From Alphaproteobacteria bacterium (GTDB lineage Bacteria > Pseudomonadota > Alphaproteobacteria > Rs-D84), in NCBI GenBank assembly GCA_017427715.1, contig JAFRSF010000010.1, positions 1-43,881 on the forward strand: a DNA stretch of 43,881 bases. The letters are read 5' to 3'. The position numbers were made by a program, and so were the translations under genes. The notes under the pieces were generated by a model. It saw only the letters and a list, made by a program, of their open reading frames with translations. It did not search any database and was not told the DNA's origin. Within the stretch, counting starts at the first letter, position 1, and every line of letters starts with the position of its first letter. Positions 32,040 to 40,311 of this stretch are shown here, piece after piece.

Positions 32040-34718
32040 CTATGGATTATATTGATAATTAATGTAATTACTATAATCACCAACAACATTACCAACTGGA
32101 CTGATAACACCACCAGATTCGCCTTTACCCAACACGGCATTCATTTTATCCGCTAGCGACAGATTCTCAGACAATGTAAATCCGCCATTGCCACCACCAA
32201 ACTTGTTACCACCACTGTTACTACCACCAGATGTTGAACCGCCTTTTCCCGGACTGGCAGTGGCAACAGTATCTTTACCTTTGGATGCAATGTTACTTGC
32301 TTGGCTTTTGTTATTCGAAGATTGGGAACTTTTACCCCCCCCCCCAGGGGTGCAGCTATCACCCGACAAAGTACCATTTGCTAATAATTTGCATTTGTTA
32401 GAATACCAATTTTTGTCTGCTGTTTCCACATCACATTGACCATTCTTCCACGCATTATCACCAAACATCGATTTACATGTTTTTTCTGCAGATTGATTTA
32501 TGCAAGCGCCTATATCACCCAACTTTCCATTTATAGATGACACTATTGAACTTAACGATGTGCCACCATAGTATTTGGTATAGAAATCTTTATTTAAATC
32601 GCCCTCTGTTATAGTACCAGTCCAAACCCCCATCAATTTATCGGCTTCATACCATACACCACCAAATTTTTCACAATTCATATTCCAAGCCAATCCCAAT
32701 TCATCAAACAAATTTTTAATAACACGTTCCACAACGTCCAAGTTCAAACCAGATTCTTTTGCCAAATCCAAAGCACAAAAATCTTTCGCATGTTCTGTCA
32801 AAGATGCACGTATTTGTTTCTTGTTGAACGGATGCAATGTACATCCATCTGGATATGTTTCACTGACCACTCCACCTGTTAATTGGTCTATTTTTGTCCC
32901 TGTCCCAGCACATAATTCTTTGGCGTATGCAGTTAAAGCGGTTTCACAGCCCTGGGCAACACGCGCAGAATCAACCGTATTAACATAAGCCAACAAAGAT
33001 TTCAATCCGCAATTCGCATTTTCACGGGCTGCTTCTATTTTTCTGGTAGAACGATTATATACACACCCATCAGCATCACCATACATGGCTGCGCATGCCA
33101 TAACTTTGTCCTGACAGAAATCCCGCACAACAATCGCACGACCAGCAGACGTATCCAATTTTTTATCTGATACGGTGTCGGCGGTCAAATCAGCCAATGT
33201 TTCATCATCTGTGTTATAACATTCTTTAATTGTTTGAACACAAGAATCTTTAAAGTTTTCTATGGTATCATCTTGTGCCTGGGCAATACGAATTATGGCA
33301 TTTCTTTTGAATTCCGTCCATACATCATCTGATATGTCACGACAAGTATCCAGCGCCTGTGTTACAAACTTTTTCTTTTCTTCTAACATTTTGTCATACG
33401 GCGAATTCATTTTGATAATATCACCGTCACTTAACACCGGGGCAATAGATGTCAATTTAAACAAAGTTGGATTTGGGGTTCCATCTGTCCTGATATATGT
33501 ATGTGTATAATCCAAACATTCTATATAATCTGGTCCACACGCACCAGATTGTGTGATTTCTTCTTCGACACGTGATAAACATGCATTAAAACTGGGGTCG
33601 TTATGTGCGCGATATTCTTCTAATCTGGCATCCCGTAACAGTTTTTCTGCCTGTCTAACAACCTGCATAACGTTTTCTTTCTTTGCGTTTACACTTTTTT
33701 CAAATACATTACAATCTTGATTTACCAATACAGAATACGCAGAAGACGCCAAATTAAACATGGCATCCCCAGAACAAGTTTCACGCGTTATCGCAGAACA
33801 TTGACTGGCTGCACGTTGATAAAGTGCGCGCCCTTCCAAAGCAGAAATATTATCAGCACTGCGCGAATTAAATACAGACGAACCAGAATCTGACCAAATA
33901 TCACCAACATCAGATAAATCTCCAAAATTCAATACACCAATGGATGCAGTCGACATATTCTTGGACGTTGTTTTTTTACCAGATAATATATCACCAATTT
34001 CATTCAACATTTGTTGCGATGCACTGGTGTCTTTCTTGATAGCATCTTCACCAGCCGTAGAAGAATACATCGCGGTTACTTCCGCAGCAGTTTTATCAAT
34101 AGCATTTAAATTATTATTTTGAAAATCAGCCAACATATTCAAAGCATTATCCAGATTATCAGACATATCACGAAAATCTGCAAATCTATCACTGCAAAAA
34201 CATCTGCGATATGTATCATTTGCGTTTGCACAGAATTGATCCATACAGGTTGCATATGCATCGTGACACGCCGAATACGCACCCCCAATTTTTGTAACAT
34301 CGTTAAATACCGCTGTTGCACGCGCTTTGCCTGCACGCGACAATCCCGCTTTGTTGGTATTCACAGTTGCTTTCTTGGTGGCACCACGAACCAAAGAAGA
34401 TTTTGATACAGCGGCCCTTGACACGTTTGCAGAACCTGACACAACCTTTGCACCAGAACGTACAGAATTGGTACTAGCAGCCCTGGCAACCCCGGGTCGT
34501 GCAACCACAACCATCTTATTTTTGCGATTATTCAATGCAGTTGACCGTGCAATAACGGACGTAGCAGACCGCCGTATAGAAGAGTTTGTATCTGATGCTT
34601 GATTTCTGGAAACAACTTTGCCACCACGCGGATTCTGTGCCTGGACCCCAAAAGCCAGTCCAGGAACAATTGCCATAACAGCCATCATTTTTATAATATT
34701 TTTTACAAAACCCGCCAC
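32040..34718 (-). CDS. Large Cys-rich exported protein with a poly-G tract
   Basis: 892 residues from the GTG at 34718, which has GAGAG/GAAAAG upstream and gives a good signal peptide (hydrophobic core KMMAVMAIVPGLAFGVQA). A low-complexity basic region rich in Arg, Ser, Ala and Val follows (residues ~28-135). A large domain then holds most of the protein's many Cys residues (including CHDAYATCMDQFC, YRRCFCSDRF, CGPDYIECLDY and CEKFGGVWYE), suggesting many disulfides in the periplasm or outside. The C-terminus has a Gly/Ser-rich linker and a short end domain. An uninterrupted run of 11 G on the coding strand lies in the linker (32335-32345). It is the last gene of a three-gene unit. I recognise no family. 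Confidence 0.7.
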   Translation of the reverse strand: MAGFVKNIIKMMAVMAIVPGLAFGVQAQNPRGGKVVSRNQASDTNSSIRRSATSVIARSTALNNRKNKMVVVARPGVARAASTNSVRSGAKVVSGSANVSRAAVSKSSLVRGATKKATVNTNKAGLSRAGKARATAVFNDVTKIGGAYSACHDAYATCMDQFCANANDTYRRCFCSDRFADFRDMSDNLDNALNMLADFQNNNLNAIDKTAAEVTAMYSSTAGEDAIKKDTSASQQMLNEIGDILSGKKTTSKNMSTASIGVLNFGDLSDVGDIWSDSGSSVFNSRSADNISALEGRALYQRAASQCSAITRETCSGDAMFNLASSAYSVLVNQDCNVFEKSVNAKKENVMQVVRQAEKLLRDARLEEYRAHNDPSFNACLSRVEEEITQSGACGPDYIECLDYTHTYIRTDGTPNPTLFKLTSIAPVLSDGDIIKMNSPYDKMLEEKKKFVTQALDTCRDISDDVWTEFKRNAIIRIAQAQDDTIENFKDSCVQTIKECYNTDDETLADLTADTVSDKKLDTSAGRAIVVRDFCQDKVMACAAMYGDADGCVYNRSTRKIEAARENANCGLKSLLAYVNTVDSARVAQGCETALTAYAKELCAGTGTKIDQLTGGVVSETYPDGCTLHPFNKKQIRASLTEHAKDFCALDLAKESGLNLDVVERVIKNLFDELGLAWNMNCEKFGGVWYEADKLMGVWTGTITEGDLNKDFYTKYYGGTSLSSIVSSINGKLGDIGACINQSAEKTCKSMFGDNAWKNGQCDVETADKNWYSNKCKLLANGTLSGDSCTPGGGGKSSQSSNNKSQASNIASKGKDTVATASPGKGGSTSGGSNSGGNKFGGGNGGFTLSENLSLADKMNAVLGKGESGGVISPVGNVVGDYSNYINYQYNP
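32335..32345 (-). repeat. Homopolymer tract of 11 G in coding sequence
   Basis: Eleven C on the plus strand are eleven G in the coding frame (Pro-Gly-Gly-Gly-Gly-Lys). With 12 G the next codon is TAA; with 10 G an alternative tail is read until 32153. Confidence 0.95.
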
Positions 34719-34779
34719 TTTGCTTTTCTCTCTTTTGTCAGTTGTATTGTACCATTTTACGGCAAAACAAATCAAGCAT

Positions 34780-35367
34780 TTATTCTATGCAACAATTTAC
34801 GGCACTCTTTACCCATTGTCCCAATTTTTTAACACCGGACACTTTTTCGTTTTTTGATTTTTTATTATCTGTTTGTGCAATATTGCATGCTTTGGTTGCA
34901 CCATCATAAAAATCTGGTACAGATTCATGCACACCGGATAAATCTATCAAATCCATATTCAACCCCCAAAACAACGAATATAAATCGTATGCTTTGCTGA
35001 ACATTTCATAAGCATCTTTTTTGCGACCCGCACCTAATGCCTTGGTTCCCACTTCGTATAACCGCATAGAAGCAGCCAACAAATGTTTTGAAATACACCA
35101 AACTTCACCATTATCCGCACCTGATTTTTTTACAATACGTTCCATCAATTCTTTGCGCATACTGCGAACAGTATTGATTAAATCATAAAAGCCCGGTTTT
35201 TGTGTTTTTGCACCACTGAAAAAGAAATGTTCTTCCAGTGAAACCAAATTCATCAGCGCAATAGACAAATCTTGGTCAGAAGACAAATCTAATGGATTGG
35301 TTTTCTTTGCGTTATCCAATTTTTTTATCATTTCTTCCATGGATAATTTTTTATCTGTTTTCTTCAT
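34780..35367 (-). CDS. Hypothetical soluble protein
   Basis: 195 residues. The ATG at 35367 (AAGGA seven bases upstream) is preferred over a longer frame that would overlap the upstream gene. It has a Lys/Asp-rich start, then helical content (DLSIALMNLVSLEEHFFFSG, LINTVRSMRKELMERIV, HLLAASMRLYEVGTKALGAG, KDAYEMFSKAYDLYSLFWGL) that may form TPR-like helix pairs. There is no signal peptide. It is encoded between the polytopic membrane protein and the large exported protein, so a joint role is likely. No family is recognised. Confidence 0.65.
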   Translation of the reverse strand: MKKTDKKLSMEEMIKKLDNAKKTNPLDLSSDQDLSIALMNLVSLEEHFFFSGAKTQKPGFYDLINTVRSMRKELMERIVKKSGADNGEVWCISKHLLAASMRLYEVGTKALGAGRKKDAYEMFSKAYDLYSLFWGLNMDLIDLSGVHESVPDFYDGATKACNIAQTDNKKSKNEKVSGVKKLGQWVKSAVNCCIE

Positions 35368-35393
35368 TTTTTCATCCTTATTTGTTATAAAAA

Positions 35394-35942
35394 TTAGCAC
35401 AAAACAATACCAACTGTTGGCAAATACTTAATAATCAACCAAAAGATTCCTGTCATCAACAGCAATCCACCAAACGGCATTACAACCTTTTGAAAAGGAA
35501 ACAGCGCATGACCACCATTATTTTTCTTGATGTGCTGATACCATATTTCCATTAAAATGAAAGTAATTGAACCAACAAATATTCCTAGTAAAAATTGATC
35601 AATTCCCCACATACAATTATCCCACCATTTCACAATTGGATTACCAACTGGAACAAAATATACCCCCAACAGCAAAGACACATAAATCAGTACATTTAAC
35701 ACATACCATAATGCATTTTTCACATTATGTTTTTTCATATAATTCGCGGTCCAACCAATCAAAGATACCGTCAAACCGCCAGCCCAAATACCAGTTAAAA
35801 CATCTTTGACACCCAATATCCGCATACCTTCTAATCCTGCCCCAATTGCAATAGTACAAACCGGACACACAGCATCCGCTGCAGTTACAAATAATACCAA
35901 ACATGCGAAAACGCATAATAAACATGTGATAATTTTTTTCAT
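35394..35942 (-). CDS. Polytopic membrane protein with an N-terminal CPVC motif
   Basis: 182 residues. A signal-peptide-like first helix (residues ~4-22, ending TAADA) is followed at once by VCPVCTIAIGAG, a CxxC motif that would face the periplasm. Four or five more membrane helices follow (around residues 45-62, 80-98, 112-132 and 148-172). The CxxC might be redox-active or bind metal. It is the first gene of the unit with the Cys-rich exported protein, which makes a role in that protein's folding or export an attractive guess. No family is identified. Confidence 0.7.
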   Translation of the reverse strand: MKKIITCLLCVFACLVLFVTAADAVCPVCTIAIGAGLEGMRILGVKDVLTGIWAGGLTVSLIGWTANYMKKHNVKNALWYVLNVLIYVSLLLGVYFVPVGNPIVKWWDNCMWGIDQFLLGIFVGSITFILMEIWYQHIKKNNGGHALFPFQKVVMPFGGLLLMTGIFWLIIKYLPTVGIVLC

Positions 35943-36001
35943 ATTCCTTTCCTTTATCCTGTTATTTTATCTAATTTTATAAAAATGGTCAATACCATAA
36001 T

Positions 36002-36853
36002 TTATAATTTTGCAACACCCCTTAAATGAGCAGACCTGGCACGTGGATTATTTTGTATTTCAGAATCTGCAGGTTTAACCGTTTTTAACATTTTATACTT
36101 TGGCTTTTCTGTTTCAGGCAACCGTGGGTCACCACCAACATTTGTCCATTGATTGAAAATATTTTTAACAATTCTGTCTTCCAAAGAATGAAAAGTTACA
36201 CACAGACACCGCCCACCAGAACGCAATAAATCATGAACTGTATTTAATGCGGATTCTATTTGTCCCATTTCATCGTTTACTGCTATGCGCAATGCCTGAA
36301 AAACAGGGGCTATATCTTTTGGATTTTTAATTAAATCGCGCAATTGAAAAGTAGTTATCGGCAAATGTTCTTTTAATATATTTGCTAACAATCTCGATTT
36401 TTTAATATCCCCATATAAATACAAAATATCAGCCAATTTATCAACCGTAACATTTTTTATTAAATCGGCAGCATTTATTTTTATTCTGTTATCCATGCGC
36501 ATATCCAATGGCCCATCAAATCTAAATGAAAAACCACGATTTGCATTATCTATCTGCATAGAAGAAATACCTAAATCAAAAACAATGTCATCAAAATCAG
36601 TGGCTGACAATTGGTTCAATTCAGAGAAAGCTCTGTTTATAAACCTAAATCTATCACCATATTCTTGATATAATTTTTCTGCATCTGGTATAACATTAGT
36701 GTCTCTATCAAAAGCAATTACGTTTGCTCCAGATTTCAAAAAAGCCCGCGAATACCCACCCGCACCAAAAGTACAATCGACAATTGTTCGACTACGAATA
36801 TCACCCAATTCAATTAAAACATCTTGTAAAAGTACCGGGATATGTTTTGTCAT
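36002..36853 (-). CDS. rsmH: 16S rRNA (cytosine1402-N4)-methyltransferase RsmH
   Basis: 283 residues, slightly short for the family. It starts HIPVLLQDVLIEL. The SAM motif is VDCTFGAGGYSRAFL. Conserved regions are DIVFDLGISSMQIDNANRGFSF, PLDMRMD, VFQALRIAVNDEMGQIESAL and VTFHSLEDRIVKNIF. Its start overlaps the dnaE stop by four bases (ATGA), so translation is coupled. The gene usually opens the division/cell-wall cluster after mraZ; here it is cut off from that cluster and follows dnaE. Confidence 0.96.
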   Translation of the reverse strand: MTKHIPVLLQDVLIELGDIRSRTIVDCTFGAGGYSRAFLKSGANVIAFDRDTNVIPDAEKLYQEYGDRFRFINRAFSELNQLSATDFDDIVFDLGISSMQIDNANRGFSFRFDGPLDMRMDNRIKINAADLIKNVTVDKLADILYLYGDIKKSRLLANILKEHLPITTFQLRDLIKNPKDIAPVFQALRIAVNDEMGQIESALNTVHDLLRSGGRCLCVTFHSLEDRIVKNIFNQWTNVGGDPRLPETEKPKYKMLKTVKPADSEIQNNPRARSAHLRGVAKL

Positions 36854-39800
36854 TCTATTGTCACCTTGGTTCCCAATGCAGTTAAATCTTTGGCGGTTGT
36901 TGAACCTAATTCAATTGTGTTTTTTAACACCAATGATGCACTTTTGCCATCAGAATGTAAATTCAACACGACTTGAGTTTGACCCGCAGGTAATGTCATT
37001 AACGCTTTCTTTACATCTGGTAAAACGGATTGATTGCGAATATCTATGGTTATTGTTTTTGCAATTTTTGCCACCCATTTTGCCAAAGGTATAATTGAAT
37101 CCACAAAAATAGAAACCCTGTCATCGCGCACAGAAGTTTTTCCACAAATAACAACTTCTGTCTCATTATTTAATTGTTGGGCTAATTCGAAAGAGTTTTC
37201 ACCAAATGCAACACCTTCTATGTTACCAAAACTGTCTGATGCATTTATGGTTAACATATCTTTGCCTGTTTTAGTTCTGCGCTTGGAATAAGAATTAACA
37301 TTAACCGCTATTTGCACAATTTTTCTATCTCCTAATGATTCTAAGGTTTCACTGGTTGCCAATTTAGCACGCGCAATCAAATGCTTATACTGGTCTAGTG
37401 GATGTGCAGAAATATAGAAACCCAGTGCGGACAATTCATTTTCTAATCTTTGACCAAAAGTCCACGGCACTGTTTTTGGCAAATCGTGTAATAATCTATC
37501 TTCACTAACATCGTCTTGAGTTGTATTAGCAAACAAAGATAACGAATTTGCAGTTTCACGCGACTTAGACGCATAAGCTAAAATCGCATCTGCATTCATA
37601 AATATCAAAGCACGATTTTTTTCCAAAGAATCTAAAACACCAACTTTGGCAAATGCTTCTAATATACGTTTATTCATGATTGGCGCACAGCGTTTTGCAA
37701 AATCTGTCAGATTTTTGAACTTTCCATTTTTCTCACGTTCTGCCACAATTGCGTCTGTTGCAACAGCGCCTACGCCTTTGATGGCCGCTAATGCATAAAT
37801 TATTTTACCATCTTTGACTGTGAAACTGGATTCACTTTGGTTTATATCAGGTGGTACAATTGGAATATTAAAGTTAGATTTTGCATCATCAACAAATATC
37901 GCCAATTGGTCTGTGTCATTCATATTACTGGACATAGATGCAGCCAAAAACTCTGCTGGAAAATGCGCTTTTAAATACGCACATTGGTTTGCCACAATAG
38001 AATAAGCAATAGCATGAGATTTATTAAACGCATATTTTGCAAAATCTTTAAACTTTTCCCACAAATCTTTTGCAGTCGCTTCATCCAAAGTATCTTCTTT
38101 CTTACAACCTTCCAAAAACTTCACTTCCAATTTAGCCAACAAATCTAATTTCTTTTTACCCATCGCTTTGCGCACAGTGTCAGATTCCCCACGTGTAAAA
38201 CCAGCCAACACACGTGTCAATTGCATAACTTGTTCTTGATAAACAATAATACCATAACTTTCTTTTAAAATAGGTTCTGCACGCGGATGAACGTATTCAA
38301 TTGGTTCTTCACCATGCATACGTGAAATAAACTGTGGGATAAATGCTATGGGTCCCGGACGATTTAATGCATTTAATGCAGATATTTCTAAGAAACTTGT
38401 TGGATGCATTTTCTTTAAAGTTTGTTGAACAAACGCAGCATCAAATTGAAATATACCTTCTGTTAAACCAGATTGCCATAACTGCATTGTTTTTTCATCA
38501 TCAGTTGGGATTTTATCTAAATCTATATTTACACCTTGGGTTTTCTGAATTAATTGCACAGCATATTTTAACACAACCAAAGTTTCCAATCCCAGAAAGT
38601 CAAATTTAATCAACCCGGCAGATTCCAAATAATGTCCATCAAACTGACAAGATGGTAACGGATTCGCAGGATCACGATACACAGGTGCAATTTGTGTTGT
38701 TGGTCTGTCACCAATAACAACACCACAAGCATGTTGTCCAAGATTTCGTATTGAACCTTCTAAATCTTCTGCAACTTGGATAACTTTTTTCATATCAGCA
38801 TCATTTTCTAAAATTTCCTGCATTTCACGCGAAGAATCCACTGCTTCTCTTAATGTCTTTGCATCAGCAGGAATCAATTTAGAAAATCTATCTGATTTAG
38901 AATAGGGTATCCCATACACACGACCAATATCACGGATTGCGCCACGTGCCTGCAAACTGCCAAATGTAATAATCCTGCACACTGAATCACGACCATATTT
39001 TTCCCCAACATAATCCAATACACGTTCAATACCAGTTGGTTCAAAATCCACGTCAAAATCAGGCATTGAAATACGATCTGGATTTAAAAATCTTTCAAAC
39101 AACAATCCATATTTTAATGGATTCACATGCGTAATTCCCAAAGCCCACGCAACAATAGAACCTGCACCAGAACCACGTCCTGGTCCTGTTAAAATATCAT
39201 TATTACGACACCAGTTTATGTAATCTGCCACAATCAAAAAATAACCAGGGAACCCCATACCAATAATAACACCCAGTTCATATTCGGCCTGTTCAAAATA
39301 GGGTGCAGTATCAGTAATATTATGTTGCGCCAAACGTTCTTTCAATCCATTCATAGTCGCATCACGCAACATCTGACATTCTGTCTCTAAATCTGCACCA
39401 AAACGTGGCAACAAAGGTTTTTCATGTACGTTTACATAAAACGCACAACGTTTTGCAATATTAACAGTGTTCTCAATTGCTTCCGGTAAATCAGAAAATA
39501 ACTCTGCCATTTCTTCAATTGATTTAAAATACTGTTCAGATGATTTACGTGGTCTGTCTGGGTCGATTACTTTCGTTTGTCCAAGAACACAACTTAATGC
39601 ATCCATTGCTTCATAATCAGAACGTGTTGCAAAACACACATCGTTTGTTGCAACAATTGGTATGTTTAAATCTTTGGCAATTTGCAAAAATACAGGTTCA
39701 GTTTTTATTTCATCTTCCAGACCGTGTCTTTGAATTTCTATATAAAAATTATTGCCAAACATATCTAGAAATGTTTTCGCTAATTCAAATGCTGTATTGT

Positions 39801-40284
39801 TTTGATTGTTCAATACAGACATCCCAATTGGTCCAGTATGCGCCCCAGATAAACAAATTAAATCATCTTTGTATTTATTTAATTCTTCCAATGTGATATA
39901 AGGACCCAAATGATGGTTTTCTTGGCGCATGTACATTACACGACTGATTTCACAAAGGTTTAAATAACCGTCATGATGCTTTGCTAACAATACAATCTTG
40001 GACAAAGATGATTGTCGCAATATTTTTGGATCAGCATTATGATGATTCAGAGACAATTCAACCCCAATAATTGGCTGTATCTTACCAGATGGCATAACAT
40101 CAGAAAACTCTGCACATGCAGACATCATATTCGTATCTGTTAATGCACAAGCAAACATATTATTATCTTGGCATAATTCAGGAATACCTTTTAAAATACC
40201 AAGTTTTTTATTGCTAGCAACAGGCAGGGTACTGCCCCCCACAGATATTTTTGAATGAACACGCAAATGCACAAAATCTGGCAT
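36850..40284 (-). CDS. dnaE: DNA polymerase III alpha subunit
   Basis: Replicative polymerase, 1,144 residues. The PHP domain starts with FVHLRVHSKIS. The polymerase core has ILTGPGRGSGAGSIVAWALG, the catalytic PDFDVDF with the metal-binding aspartates, and IVYQEQVMQLTRVLAGFTRG. A helix-hairpin-helix region (ALAAIKGVGAVATDAIV) and an OB fold (residues ~990-1070) follow, then a short C-terminal domain. I chose the ATG at 40284, with AAGGAAGGG upstream. It is the middle gene of secA-dnaE-rsmH, 27 bases after secA. Confidence 0.97.
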   Translation of the reverse strand: MPDFVHLRVHSKISVGGSTLPVASNKKLGILKGIPELCQDNNMFACALTDTNMMSACAEFSDVMPSGKIQPIIGVELSLNHHNADPKILRQSSLSKIVLLAKHHDGYLNLCEISRVMYMRQENHHLGPYITLEELNKYKDDLICLSGAHTGPIGMSVLNNQNNTAFELAKTFLDMFGNNFYIEIQRHGLEDEIKTEPVFLQIAKDLNIPIVATNDVCFATRSDYEAMDALSCVLGQTKVIDPDRPRKSSEQYFKSIEEMAELFSDLPEAIENTVNIAKRCAFYVNVHEKPLLPRFGADLETECQMLRDATMNGLKERLAQHNITDTAPYFEQAEYELGVIIGMGFPGYFLIVADYINWCRNNDILTGPGRGSGAGSIVAWALGITHVNPLKYGLLFERFLNPDRISMPDFDVDFEPTGIERVLDYVGEKYGRDSVCRIITFGSLQARGAIRDIGRVYGIPYSKSDRFSKLIPADAKTLREAVDSSREMQEILENDADMKKVIQVAEDLEGSIRNLGQHACGVVIGDRPTTQIAPVYRDPANPLPSCQFDGHYLESAGLIKFDFLGLETLVVLKYAVQLIQKTQGVNIDLDKIPTDDEKTMQLWQSGLTEGIFQFDAAFVQQTLKKMHPTSFLEISALNALNRPGPIAFIPQFISRMHGEEPIEYVHPRAEPILKESYGIIVYQEQVMQLTRVLAGFTRGESDTVRKAMGKKKLDLLAKLEVKFLEGCKKEDTLDEATAKDLWEKFKDFAKYAFNKSHAIAYSIVANQCAYLKAHFPAEFLAASMSSNMNDTDQLAIFVDDAKSNFNIPIVPPDINQSESSFTVKDGKIIYALAAIKGVGAVATDAIVAEREKNGKFKNLTDFAKRCAPIMNKRILEAFAKVGVLDSLEKNRALIFMNADAILAYASKSRETANSLSLFANTTQDDVSEDRLLHDLPKTVPWTFGQRLENELSALGFYISAHPLDQYKHLIARAKLATSETLESLGDRKIVQIAVNVNSYSKRRTKTGKDMLTINASDSFGNIEGVAFGENSFELAQQLNNETEVVICGKTSVRDDRVSIFVDSIIPLAKWVAKIAKTITIDIRNQSVLPDVKKALMTLPAGQTQVVLNLHSDGKSASLVLKNTIELGSTTAKDLTALGTKVTIE

Positions 40285-40311
40285 CAAACCCTTCCTTTGT
40301 TTTTGGAATTC

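Noticed and set aside
34119-34602. Plus-strand frames within the Cys-rich protein gene
   Set aside because: They are antisense to a gene with a clear signal peptide and coding pattern, and have no ribosome binding sites.
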